Positions 32,167-42,639 of a DNA stretch of 64,000 nucleotides are shown piece by piece (the first letter of the stretch is position 1; each line of letters opens with the position of its first letter). The translations under genes were made by a program, and so were the position numbers. The notes beneath the pieces are model-generated. The model had not been told where the DNA came from and did no database searches. It saw only the letters and a program-made list of their open reading frames with translations. The stretch is taken from assembly GCA_963970005.1 (NCBI GenBank), contig CAXAMN010021362.1:365750-429749 (forward strand). The letters run 5' to 3'. Origin of the DNA: Durusdinium trenchii (lineage: Eukaryota; Sar; Dinophyceae; Suessiales; Symbiodiniaceae).

Positions 32167-32521
32167 TGACTAGCGCGACTTGTAGAGACATGATGAAGAA
32201 TGGAATGATCCCTCACTATGGATTCATTAGGAGCCGTTCCCCCATTCCCTGATTTTGGCACCCGTCAGAAGAGGTGAAGACAAAGTATTTTGGCAACCTC
32301 CTGATTTCGTGGCATTGCCGATCGACTTGCTCGCGCAGCATCCGAATCCCAGAAAAAAGCAGCACCAACAAGTCTCCTGTAGAGGGACCCCACCACGGTC
32401 TCAATGGATGACCGAAGTCGGGTGACCTCGTTCAACGCTTCCAATATCTTCCAATGCTTGGCACACCCGGTCGATGCACCTTCGCCGTTCGCGTCGCCGC
32501 TCCGGCGGGCCGCGGCCGCAG

Positions 32522-32650
32522 GGTTCCACCTCCGCGATGCGGCGCTTCGTCCCGGAGGAGCGGGCCGAAGGAACGCCACATGGGGAGAGCAAACACCATG
32601 TTCTGTTTGGAGGTGCCATTGTTCAAAGACTTTGGGTTGTCTCGACCTAG
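32522..32650 (+). CDS. Terminal exon of an unassigned gene
   Basis: GSTSAMRRFVPEERAEGTPH then GESKHHVLFGGAIVQRLWVV and ST, stop TAG at 32,648-32,650, after CCGCAG. The other two frames are also open, but this one has the most protein-like ending. Confidence 0.5.
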   Translation, partial: GSTSAMRRFVPEERAEGTPHGESKHHVLFGGAIVQRLWVVST

Positions 32651-33301
32651 TTAACGTAAAGTAATTAAGTATGAAGAAACCGAAAAAAATCAACCTCGAA
32701 TTGTACTACTCAACTAAGGTGCTGTGAGACCTCATGGTTTGCCTCAAAGTATGCTTGCTCAAACAAGGCCTCGAAAGTCACAAAGTCAAGCGTGGCTTCC
32801 TTCGACCGATTTTGTTGCCCTTGTGTGAGTAAATGGATTGAGCATACTGAACCTTGGACTTCAACAACATTCGATCATACAGCAACATCAAGTTCTAAGG
32901 ATGTTGCTGCAGAGCGATATTAGTGCACCCAAGCCCTTGATCCCCGCTGGGGAACGGTTTGACAAGTGAAGTTTTGGGGTCTACCCCATTTGCTGCGGTT
33001 AACAATGTCAGAGCTTCCGGTACTTGGACACTTGTTCCTGGTCAAACGATATTTATATCATGTTGTGGCAACAAACAGGGGCCCTGTATAGAAAGTGACG
33101 GTGTTTTTGTACTGAACAGATCCGGCCAGGGAAGATCCCCCCATCCGTGAAGGGAAGGAACATCTAATATACTGTCGTGTGTTTGGATGTTTGCTACCAT
33201 AATGATGTTTATGTTGATTGGTTCATGGATCATGTTTGCATCGCCTTCCTCCACAAAAAAGAACACCCAAATTTTCTGGTCTCAACACTGACTCCATTGC
33301 A

Positions 33302-33394
33302 GGGGACGTTCGCACCCCGCTCATCTCGCAGGTCATGGACGAGAAACGCCGCCTACGTCAGCTGAGCCGGCGCTTTGGACAGCTGCACCAGGAG
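33302..33394 (+). CDS. Exon, charged helix
   Basis: GDVRTPLISQVMDEKRRLRQ then LSRRFGQLHQE from TTGCAGG to GAG-GTGGCT, phase 0. It looks like a coiled coil. The next exon (33,536 on, VLRASGRPSSAVPSSCAVDV) fits in phase 0 with GT-AG, though another frame there (KALKCRAVFLRRRCFFGWLR) is also attractive. Confidence 0.55.
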
Positions 33395-33783
33395 GTGGCT
33401 GGGGGAGTTGGGACCCAAAATGAAGTTTGTATAATTATAATCATACTTGTTTGAACAAGTAAATGAGACTACCAATTCATATACTTGGTTCAGCCAACAG
33501 TGCCACCTACCCAATCCCACTCCGCATCCCTGCCAGGTCCTCCGAGCCTCCGGAAGGCCCTCAAGTGCCGTGCCGTCTTCCTGCGCCGTCGATGTTTCTT
33601 CGGATGGCTCAGGGAATACGTCGGTCCGGATGGCTTTTGGGCAAAGTATCCATCTCATGGACTCGGACTTGAGAATATCTTGCTGATATTTGGGGAAGAA
33701 ATACTTCTTAACCTGGCACAGTGGCTACTCTCTGGCTCTTTTGACACCTGCAAAAGCCGTCAGGCCCGCACCCTTGCTGGCGC

Positions 33784-33842
33784 AGCTCTACCGAGACGCT
33801 GCGCGAGAGAACATGCGGAAGAGGCGCTGCGTGCGGGGTTTG
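33784..33842 (+). CDS. Candidate short exon
   Basis: QLYRDAARENMRKRRCVRG after GGCGCAG, a basic helix. Probably the same gene as the exon at 33302. Confidence 0.4.
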
Positions 33843-34179
33843 CAAAATCCCCGTAGTATGACAAGAGACCAACAAATACCAGGGCCTTACTAAGGGGTGG
33901 TTAATAGACACCCACTATCCTCCAAGGAGCTGCTTACGGGGCCCTGGTAGTGGTTCATTTTGATCCTATTTTGTTGTTCCTGTTGTTCCTAAGTTGGGGA
34001 GGTTGGTGTCCGAGACAACGAGGCATCAAAAGCAGACGACCCCTTCCGTTTTTCCGCTGTCCAACAGTTGGATCGCTCACCTTTGCTACAGCGTTGGATG
34101 GTCACCTTGCCAAAACCTTTTCTGATTTATGTGAACAGGTTCTCAATCCAAGTGGTTTGAGGGCACTGTTCGAGAAGTA

Positions 34180-35400
34180 GAACCATCTTAGCATATCTTG
34201 GCCGTGGCGGAAGACACCTTATAATAACAAACAGCTAGCACACAATAGCACACATGATGAAAAGCTCAAAAATTAGAATGACCTCTGGGGCCTCTGGGTT
34301 TCTGGCCGGATCGAGTTCTCAGGTGGAACGTCGCCTTCCATGAGTGGTGCGTGGAGGCCCCGTGTGTGTGCTTCCGGCCAGACGCTCGAAGGGGACCAAG
34401 TCTGCCACTTTTGGGCGATGGCCTCCAACCTAATAGCCTTTTCAGGACTTTTGGTCGGTCTTCCCAAGGAGTGGTTGATGGGATGTGTTGGTCGAACAGA
34501 TGTGTGGGGAGTTTGAGCCGTTGTTCTGAGTTCTGGTTCTGAAGAGTGGGGAAGGCAGACTACTTCTGCAACTACGTCGCTGGGAACAGTTCAGTTCTAG
34601 TTTGTTGTCTCGTGATGCATCGAGGGGTCATTCCATCGCGCATCTGGCGAGAATCAATTGAGTTCACATGGTGCCGGGTACTGGCTTGGCCACGAAACAG
34701 GAGCAATTTGCTTGTTTATCTTTGGATGGACTGATTGCTTTGTCATATCGCCAAACTCCAGAAATAGAAACAGCCAACAGCCAAGCCTTTGTTGCAGGCG
34801 ATTTGCCACTACTACCTGCTGGATCCTGAGGCACGGCGTTAAACCTTTTTTGTTTCAACATGCTTAAGGCCACGACTCGGGCCTGGAGCATCCAACAAAC
34901 TGAAATTGTCCCGTTCAACTCGAACTTGGAGAGGATCCTGGGGCATAACCCCTCCCGTTCTTCTCAAGCCTTTGCACAGCCCTCGGACGATTCGTATCAT
35001 TACACTCTGGAAGAGGCCCACATGGAACCTGAAAACCGTTGAAAACCACTGGTTTGTAGAGGAAAGTAGTCTTCCAACGGTCCATGTTCAAGTTCCATTG
35101 GTCCAGTCTTCCCGGGTGTATATATATATATATATTCATGTCTGGCCTCAAACAGTACTTTGTCCCCTCCCACTGACCACTGCTTGCGCAGCTTCGCGAG
35201 CGGTGGCTTGCTGAGCCGGGCCGTCGCTCCCGTGTCCGGTGGCCTGGTGTTACTGGCGGCAGCATGATTGATCAAAGGCGCTTCAACGTAGCTCTTTGGG
35301 AGTTACCAAGCCTTCCTCAGACCTGTCTCATTCTCAGACCATGCAAATGTTCATGAAAACAGCTGCTAGCAGCCTGCTAGCCTGCTATGTAGCTTTATCA
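34180..35400 (+). other. Stretch with only weak coding signal
   Basis: Open pieces at 34,351-34,460 and 34,895-35,040 (NLERILGHNPSRSSQAFAQP) could be exons, but I see no consistent chain. A repeat family member (GGCCCACATGGAACC...AAAACCACTGGTTTGTAGAGG) lies at 35,016-35,065. A (TA)n tract follows. Confidence 0.35.
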
Positions 35401-35424
35401 ACCACCGCTCGTCCGGTCCTCACC

Positions 35425-35506
35425 GCTGGGCGTCCGACACGGCGGCAGCGGCACGCCCGCTCGAGCGGTGCAAGGTCAGCGTGCTGAGCAGTGACCACCT
35501 GGGACC
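35425..35506 (+). CDS. Exon of an unassigned gene
   Basis: RWASDTAAAARPLERCKVSV then LSSDHLGPE, up to GAG-GTGCGG, phase 0. It would join in phase to the exon at 35859. The 5' edge is uncertain. Confidence 0.5.
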
Positions 35507-35858
35507 GGAGGTGCGGTGGGTGCACCAGTCAGGTCAAACGAAGCACAGAACGATGTGCAAGTGACGATGATGTATGTATTTCTTATAGTGACTATAAATA
35601 GACCAGGATAGAGCAGGTATATATAGGATTTGCAGAATTGTCCAGGTCATTGGCCACATATTCTGCGGGAGATGTGTTTGATGACTGTGACATGTTTCTA
35701 GATAAAACATTGATGTGGCTGAACTCTTTGGTCTTCAAAGAAGGACTTGTAGCACCAAGGGAACTGTAGCACTTGATGGATTGGCTGAGAGAGAGTTCTG
35801 GCGTCCCAGACTTGATGCAATGGACAGGTGCTCCCCAGTGGACCTCTAAAGCTCTTAG

Positions 35859-35975
35859 ATCTCGGGAGCTGTCCGGGACCGAGCGATGGCGGACGTGGCG
35901 GAGTCCGGGACGGGGCGAACTTCCAAAGAACCCACACCCGAGGCGTCAGGAAACTCTGAGCAGTTTGCGCAGGGG
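35859..35975 (+). CDS. Exon of an unassigned gene
   Basis: ISGAVRDRAMADVAESGTGR then TSKEPTPEASGNSEQFAQ after CTTAG, phase 0. Could be a first exon starting at the internal ATG (35,886), but the in-phase upstream exon favours an internal one. A disordered, Ser/Glu-rich segment. Confidence 0.5.
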
Positions 35976-36894
35976 GTGCTTCAGTTTTTAGATTTCAGGC
36001 TGTGTTTTGTTATGCTTGGTGATGAGACATTGGTGCCGGCGCAAGATGTTTTCCAACTGCCTGATGTATGGCATGTAGGTGTTTGTTGTTTTGGGGGTTT
36101 GATGGGAGTGGCGGCATCGCATGTGAGAAAGCGGTGGCACATGAGTCTGTCGCATGTTACTCTGCTCCGGAGGACCATTGGGTGCCCTTAGTACTGCTTA
36201 GTACTACCTTGCATTCGCTTGCATGTCAAGGGATGGTGTGCAGGAGCAAGACATTGAGCCCATGGCCAGCTGGTTTGCATGGCTTGTTCGTCCATGGTTT
36301 GTAGGCCACTCGCGCCACTGTCGGTGCATGTGGCGTTCGTCAAGTGGTCGGATCCAGTGTTTGGACAGAAAGTACTGTAGTTTCAGAGTAGATGATGCAA
36401 TTCTCAATGTCGATGTTGCAAGTATGGACCCACATCTAAGAAAACATTCCAGGCTTTGGCCAGCTACTCTGAAACCAATGTAATTGCAATGTGAGTTACA
36501 AAGCGAGATCAGCTATGGTCACCTGCGAGATCATCTCACCCTGAGATCAGTTGAGACACCTCCTCGGCATGAGTTCGTGAGTCCGCCGACCTCTTCGGAG
36601 AGGTGCCAACTACTTTGCAGGCAGTGGGCAGCGAAGCTGCGCAGATTTTTGTTGTGTGTGCGTGTTTGAGGCCCCGCAGACCCCCCTAGGTGGCGCTCCC
36701 CTATCGGGAGAAGCCGGGAAGAGGTCCTTTCAAGAAACGTGGGCGGAACGAGCCGTGTCAGACGGCCCTTCTTCGGGCAGCGAGGGAAGCAGCGAGTTGG
36801 GCCGATGTTGGATGATATTCAAAACATGCAGCTCTTCCTATACTTGAAGTAAGAACCCCAATAGCCCAATAAATGGCAGCGAGTTGGGCCGATA

Positions 36895-37000
36895 AATCTT
36901 CCAGTCCCGGTCTTTTGGCCAGAGGTCGGGCCCACTTCGACGTCACAGCTGTGGATTTGGCGAAGGGACCCGGACCGGAACTGCCAGCAGACAAAGTGAA
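36895..37000 (+). CDS. Exon of an unassigned gene
   Basis: SPGLLARGRAHFDVTAVDLA then KGPGPELPADKVK in a frame that runs to a stop at 37,062-37,064. The HFDVTAVDLAKGPG run looks like folded protein. A duplicate of GGCAGCGAGTTGGGCCGAT precedes it (36,792 and 36,882). Confidence 0.5.
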
Positions 37001-37711
37001 GATGACGTTGCTTTTGTCACTCAAGGGTCAAACCAACCATAACCAACCGCTATTTATGAACTGAACATGGTGGTAAAGGTATGTGGCATATGGAGTAGGT
37101 TCCTATCGTCACCCGGTATATAGGACATGGGTGAGTAAGGATTTTGGCAGCCAGGCCCCTATCAAGCATCATTGGTGGAGCTGGGACACGTCCGAAAGAT
37201 ATGAGTCGGGACCTTCATGAGCGCCTGCAGTGATTCCATTTATTCTGAGACACACCCATGTGCTCTCATCAACATTCAATGAAACAAAACATCTCAAGTG
37301 TCCTGTCCAGCAAAAGGTCATTCATAGATCATATACTGTAGATCATAGAGATGATCGGAGAACGTGTCCTCCATGCGTGGCAGCAGCCACCGTTCCATGC
37401 CTGCGGTGCCATCGCGTCACTGTCTTGCAGAGGCTGGGTGCCTTGAATGGACCGAGCACTAAGACTCCACTTTGAATCGGGGAGCCCTGAACCAATTGGC
37501 GGATAGACGGCATCGTCTATTTCTCGAACCAGAACCCAGGCTTGTCACAAGCACAACTTGCGGCATCTTGAAATGTAAAAAACAAACGAACCCAGGGAGC
37601 CGTTGCCTGGGAGGTCTCCCTATTCGAAGATTTTTAGGACGGCCACATGGATTTATCCACCGCGGCTCGTCAATGAACCACGTCAACGAACCACGTCAAC
37701 CACGGCTCGTC

Positions 37712-37765
37712 AACCTGCCAAGCTGGATATCGAGCTCCAACGGCTCGACCAAAAGAGCTGCAGGA
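37712..37765 (+). CDS. Candidate short exon
   Basis: KLDIELQRLDQKSCRSSCRI in the frame after GCCAAG. It lies just downstream of a small tandem repeat (GGCTCGTCAA/GAACCACGTCAAC, 37,666-37,712). Confidence 0.35.
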
Positions 37766-38105
37766 GTAGCTGCAGGATTTGCTTGCATGCCGATGCGTCC
37801 CGGTGCATATCTCCCCGTCAATGGCGGAAGTTCTTTGTTTTGGGGAGTCAGAACTGCATGGTACATCTAAGCAGGTGATTCCCCAAACAGTGTGGACACA
37901 CTAGGGGTTCTTACGGTAGGTGCAAAGAAACGAGGCTTAGATCGCTGAAGCGCGTGGGCGTGTGCGGCTAATTCGCTGCTATTTACAGTACATTCATGCC
38001 TCTCGACGCCTCTCGACATCGTCAATGTGCATTTCGACTGCGCAGGCTCGCTGAATCTGGGTGTCCGCGGCGGGTGCTTCTAACGACTGCGCTCTCGTTG
38101 TGGTG

Positions 38106-38274
38106 CCGTGCGCATTTTCACACATGGCGATCACTTTTCGTGACAGGCGCGAGGGATCGGAGGTGTTTTACTTCCAAGTGCAGATTTCGTTGCAGGTGCA
38201 GCACTTGGTGAACCTCGACGCGCAGATTTCGTGGCAGGCACAGCGCTTGGTGGCGCAGCACTTTGTGCTCTCAG
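38106..38274 (+). CDS. Repetitive 'WQAQ' peptide segment
   Basis: Reads FRDRREGSEVFYFQVQISLQ, VQHLVNLDAQISWQAQRLVA and QHFV. It is made of a degenerate ~45-bp unit (CGCAGATTTCGTGGCAGGCACAGCGCTTGGTG) repeated two to three times. From memory, peptides of this kind are common in predicted Symbiodiniaceae proteomes. It may be repeat DNA rather than a gene. It runs straight into the simple repeat at 38,275. Confidence 0.35.
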
Positions 38275-38622
38275 ATGCTCACTCTCTCACTCTCACCCTC
38301 ACCCTCACTCTCACTCATTCACACACGCTCACACTCACATTCACTCACATTCACGCTCACGCTCACTCTCACTCACGCTCGCACTCACACACTCACTCGC
38401 ACCACACTCACTCGCACTCACACTCACTCTCATCCACATTCACTCACACTCACTCACACTCACTCACACTCACACACTCACTCACCTCACTCTCACTCTC
38501 ACTCTCACTCTCACACTCACACTCACTCACTCTCCCACGCTCACTCTCACTCACACGCTCACTCTCACTCTCATGCTCCCTCTCACTCTCACACACACGC
38601 ACACTCACACTCACACTCCACC
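38275..38622 (+). repeat. (TCACTC)/(CACTCA) satellite-like tract
   Basis: About 350 bases of CTCACTCTCACACTCA-type hexamer repeats, pyrimidine plus A only on this strand. Open in all three plus frames, so it gives long His/Ser/Leu/Thr frames that should not be taken as genes. Confidence 0.9.
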
Positions 38623-39067
38623 ACCGCCACTGTCACCACGATCCCCACCTTCATCACCACCATCACCTCTGTGGACCCCAATGCGTCTAGATCTCTAGAC
38701 TTTCTGCTTGTAGACCTCACACACTGTTTGGGGCCTCTTGCCGGGATAGTTTGTTTCGGATTTTTATATGTTGTTCTATGGGTTTTCTGCCAGGAACAAA
38801 GTACCAGGTATTCTGCCAGGAACCTGTTCAGAACACAGAGTTTTGGGTGGTATGATGAACCACTGAGCCATGCCACTCACACGCTGAGGCTCCAGCTGAG
38901 GCGGGGAGATGTAGGATGAGGGAGGGGGTGGTCGTGGCACTGGCAACTGTCTCTTGATCAGGAAGACCCTCCGCTACCAACAATCAGAGTCCACTCCTTG
39001 GAGAACTGCTTGTTTGTAGAGGAACATGGTCATCCGGCCTACTGAAGGCCATTGGGCCAGTGTATAG

Positions 39068-39364
39068 GTGTGGAGACCACCTCAACTGGGTGCTGAGAAG
39101 AAGACCGAACCGCTGGCGAAGCCCAACCCCGTTCGGGCCATAGACCGGTCTATCCATTATCTTCATGAGCACTTCGTGAAACTGATCGCCATTGGCCTAG
39201 TGGGGTCAGGTCTGAAGCTTGTTGTTCTTGTTCTTGCCCAGTGCCTTTTGGGGTTAGAGGGCGTGGTTTCCACTGGTCCGCCGCCAAGAGTTGACAAGTT
39301 CGAAGGGATTCCGCCACTCGGACTGCGCATCCAGGATCCAGAGTTACTTGCAGTACCGACCTAG
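39068..39364 (+). CDS. Candidate coding frame with a hydrophobic segment
   Basis: 98-codon frame from ATG 39,068: KTEPLAKPNPVRAIDRSIHY, then LHEHFVKLIAIGLVGSGLKL, VVLVLAQCLLGLEG and a Pro-rich tail ending LGLRIQDPELLAVPT. The hydrophobic run would suit one membrane helix. It may be two exons (39,094-39,210 and 39,275-39,345). Just upstream is a member of the TTTGTAGAGGAA repeat family. Confidence 0.35.
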   Translation: MWRPPQLGAEKKTEPLAKPNPVRAIDRSIHYLHEHFVKLIAIGLVGSGLKLVVLVLAQCLLGLEGVVSTGPPPRVDKFEGIPPLGLRIQDPELLAVPT

Positions 39365-39466
39365 ACAGATGTTCTAGACAGATTGGGTTCCTTAGACACC
39401 CAACTCGGGGGACTTGTGCTACCTCTCAATCCACACCACATATAGCCCAGCGACCCGTACCTTGCA

Positions 39467-39607
39467 AGGCTTTGAATGGCACCGACTGCAAAACGCTGTA
39501 CTTGTCTCACGCAGACACCATCCACACGGGGAGACGTCACCAGGAGACGGTGCTGCGGGGAGACGTCCTTGAGTTGACCGTCGGCCCGGGCACTGGAAGA
39601 GTTCAGA
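39467..39607 (+). CDS. Exon of an unassigned gene
   Basis: ALNGTDCKTLYLSHADTIHT, then GRRHQETVLRGDVLELTVGP and GTGRVQN, between GCAAG and ATG-GTAAGG. One of the cleanest exons in the window. I do not recognise the domain. The intron after it contains the 1.25-kb minisatellite. Confidence 0.6.
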
Positions 39608-39879
39608 ATGGTAAGGAATCAAGTGTTTTGTTACAAGAAACCAGTTCCAGTTTCAGTTTTAATGGAAACTAGTTCCATTCTGAATCAGTGCGGTTTTGGA
39701 ACTAGTTCAGAATGGATTCAATGACTTGACCGTCCCAAACTTGAGGGATCATGTCATGTACTCCAAGAGTAAGTGTTTTAGAATGCCGGAGGTAAAACAA
39801 CCACTTGGATCCATTTGGTCAGAGGGTGGACCAGGTCAGCAATAGTATAATACATTATATATACAATACTATTTTCCGA

Positions 39880-41145
39880 TGAAGGTGACACAAAGGAGCA
39901 ATGGATGAAACACACGCGGGGAATGAAGGGGCACGAGGACAAAAAGATGAGACACAAGGGCGGCAATGAAGAGGGAACGAACGGGGGGCAATGGATGAAA
40001 CGCAGGGGGGGATGAAGGGGGCATGAGGGGCCAATTGATGAAGGGCAAGGGGGAATGAATGAGGTACGAGGATGCAATCGATGAACCGCAAGGGGGGGCT
40101 ATGAAGGGGAACAAGGGACACGGGGGCAATGGATGAAACGCAAGGGGTGAATGAAGGCGGGCATGAGGGGGCAATAAATGAAGCTCAATTGGAGGAGTCA
40201 AAAGGTGAGGGCACAACAAGAGGGCAATCGATGAAATACAAAGGGGCAATGAAGGGGGCACGAGGGGGCAATGGATGAAACACATTAAGGGGGGAATGAA
40301 CGGGGATGAAGGGCCAATTGATGAAGGGCAAGGGGAGAATGAAGGGGGCACGAGGGGGCAATGGATGAAACAAAAAGGGCAAATGAAACACAAGGGGAAT
40401 GAAACACAAGGGGGCAATGAAGGGGGCCCAAGGGGCAATGAATAAAACGCAAGGAGGGAATGAATGAAGGGGCAACGGATGAAACACATTAAAGGGGAAT
40501 GAAGGGGAGATGAGGGGCCAATTGATAGAGGGCAAGGGGAATGAACGAAACACAAGGGGGCAATGGATGAAACACAAGGATGAAACGCAAGGGTTGAATG
40601 CATGGGGACACGAGGGGGCAATTGATGGAACGCACAGGGGGAATGAAGGGGTGACGAGGGGGCAATAGATGAAACACAACGGGTGAATCAAAAAAAGGGC
40701 ACGAAGGGGGAAAGGAATGCGACACAAGCGGGGAATGAAGACGGGCACGAGGGGGCGATTGAGGAAACACAAGGGAGGCATGAAGAGGGGCACCAGGGGG
40801 CAATGGATGAAACGTAAAGGGGGTAATGAAGGGGGCACGAGGGTGCTATGGACATGGATGAAACACAAGGGGGAATGAAGGAGGGCAGGAAGGGGCAGTT
40901 GATGAAACACAAGGGGAGAATGAAGGGGGCACAAGGGGGCAATGGACAATGGATGAAAGACAAGGGGGAAAATGACGGGAGGGAACAATGGATGAAACAC
41001 CAGAGGGGAATGAAGGGGGCACCAAGGGGGAATGAACAAAACACCAGGGCGGGAATGAGGGGCGATCGATACAACACAAGGGGTGCATGAGGGGGGGCAC
41101 GAGGGGGCAACGGATGAAACGCAAGGGGGCAATCGAGAGGGGCAA
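39880..41145 (+). repeat. Purine-rich minisatellite, ~1.25 kb
   Basis: Degenerate tandem copies of GGGGGCAATGGATGAAACACAAGGGGGAATGAAGGGGGCACGA, about 40-60 bases per unit, with almost no T outside ATGGATGAA. The plus strand is roughly all A and G. Minus-strand frames stay open for up to 315 codons of Pro/Ser/Cys/His text (PPLCFIHCPLVPPSFPP), which is a repeat artefact. Confidence 0.9.
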
Positions 41146-41250
41146 GAGAGGGGAAGTCTTTGCCTCTCTACTTCACAGACATACGCAATTGTTCATGGAA
41201 GTGGATGGCATCACCTCTTCCGAGAAAACATGTCTTCCTCGGAGTTCTTG

Positions 41251-41399
41251 GCTGGCCAGTCCCGCTCCAAACCCGAGGGCCGGTGGGCAGCGAGCCGGTC
41301 TTCAAGGCAACGGAGCGGGCGCGGTGTGAGCGGGCGGCGCGTCCGATGGACGTGGTCGACCAAAGAGGAGAGGACTCCCATGAGCAGCATGCCATGGGG
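41251..41399 (+). CDS. Candidate exon, charged
   Basis: Best frame reads GPVGSEPVFKATERARCERA then ARPMDVVDQRGEDSHEQHAM. It follows GGCCAG. A second frame (KPEGRWAASRSSRQRSGRGV) is open too. Preceded by a GGAAGTGGATGGCA repeat at 41,197. Confidence 0.45.
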
Positions 41400-41473
41400 G
41401 TTGTGGATGTGACACTGACGTCGTTGGCTTATTGCATATTGGTGATCAATTGGTTTAGTTTTTTTTTCTGATT

Positions 41474-41546
41474 GATGCTGCCGCCGAAATACATGATTCG
41501 GGTGACGGATTCACCTACCTTGGCCAACCAGAGTGTTGTTTGTGGG
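41474..41546 (+). CDS. Candidate first exon
   Basis: ATG opens MLPPKYMIRVTDSPTLANQS then VVCG, ending before GTAGGC. Exons at 41,582-41,627 and 41,701-41,739 (DGCLVQLPAKAVGA) may follow. Confidence 0.4.
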
Positions 41547-41854
41547 TAGGCGAGGATCGTGTGCATGTTGCTCTTCAGAAACAAATGTCGGGTGCAGCGT
41601 CAGCTCTTTTGGAGAAAATTTGGATCAGGGACGTGATGCTTCTTGCACCATCCTCAAAAACAGGTGGCTCCTCCCTTCCGCACGGTCCACCCTCCGCCAG
41701 GACGGGTGCTTGGTGCAACTACCGGCGAAGGCGGTTGGAGCCAGGTGGTTTCTTGATGTTTCGTGTGTGGAGGTTTCTGACAGATGACCAGTATGAGAAA
41801 CCAATGACCGATTCACAGACAAAGATGACGAAAAACAAACAATTGCAGACTCTA

Positions 41855-41971
41855 ACCAGGCCTTCCACGTGGCTGTGCTCGCACTTCTCCTCTCGTGCGC
41901 CTGTCTCGCTGTGCCTTTTAAACTGCGTTGGAGGTTGCTCCTGTTGGGTGACCAGCCTTCGGGCAAGGTGG
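41855..41971 (+). CDS. Exon with a transmembrane helix
   Basis: AFHVAVLALLLSCACLAVPF then KLRWRLLLLGDQPSGKVE, from AACCAG to GAA-GTGAGT (a textbook GT donor). The first 20 residues form one membrane helix followed by positive charges. If the donor is not used, the frame ends two codons later at VSQ-stop. Probably a membrane protein gene from 41.47 kb, upstream of the sulfotransferase. Confidence 0.5.
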
Positions 41972-41999
41972 AAGTGAGTCAGTGAGAAGTCCAAGATGT

Positions 42000-42594
42000 G
42001 TTTAGAGGCATTGTGCGCAAACATTCATAAACCACAATGGTAACCACAACGTACCACAAATTGGTTTATTATTCATAAATATTCCATGGCACCAACTTGC
42101 AAGAATGTTCAGAAGGCTATAAGACGCCCTTCTATACTTATATCTTTTTAGAACCAATCCTGTCCCGCAAGCCCACAACGTGTGTCAAGGCGGGACTGGG
42201 GACGGTTTGATGCTTTGATCAATGTCTCGGCTAGCCACGGCCATAGGCCGGAGGCCTCATGGCGAGTCAAACACTGCCCAAAGGTGTTCATCCAAATCCG
42301 CACCGACTAAGGGTGTTGGTGAACTTTGGCGAGCCTGGTGAACTTTGGTGAGCCTGTCTCTATATAAATAGGCTATTCATTGCATTTGTGCCAGGGAGGG
42401 TGCGCACTACTACACATGCCGAATGGCACGTTATAACAATCAACTGATTGGGATGTGCCGTATCAATGCTGTATCGCTTCTTTTTAGATTGACATTCCCA
42501 CCTGTATGATCCTGTATGCCTGTATGCAGATGTACTTCCCCATGATACAATCGGTTTGGGCGTTCACTTGCTTACTGACTGTCAATGATCCTCG
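42000..42594 (+). other. Probable intergenic region upstream of the sulfotransferase gene
   Basis: No coding signal seen. It includes a small direct repeat, GTGAACTTTGG(C/T)GAGCCTG, at about 42,319-42,356. No recognisable promoter motif. Confidence 0.4.
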
Positions 42595-42639
42595 ATGGTC
42601 AGACTCCGGGCTCAAGAAACCTCGCTTGGCCTGGCTGCG

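Noticed and set aside
32265-32693. 142-codon minus-strand frame
   Set aside because: Shadow of the GC-rich plus-strand terminal exon; no start context or motif.
37472-37870. 132-codon plus-strand frame
   Set aside because: It spans a small tandem repeat and has no motif; the competing frame (KLDIELQRLDQKSC) looks more like an exon.
38231-38919. Three long overlapping plus-strand frames rich in Ser, His, Thr and Leu
   Set aside because: Translations of the (TCACTC) satellite in three frames.
40185-41132. 315-codon minus-strand frame and its neighbours (39,869-40,621 and others)
   Set aside because: Made wholly of the minisatellite translated in the stop-free direction; Pro/Ser/Cys/His text with no real domain.
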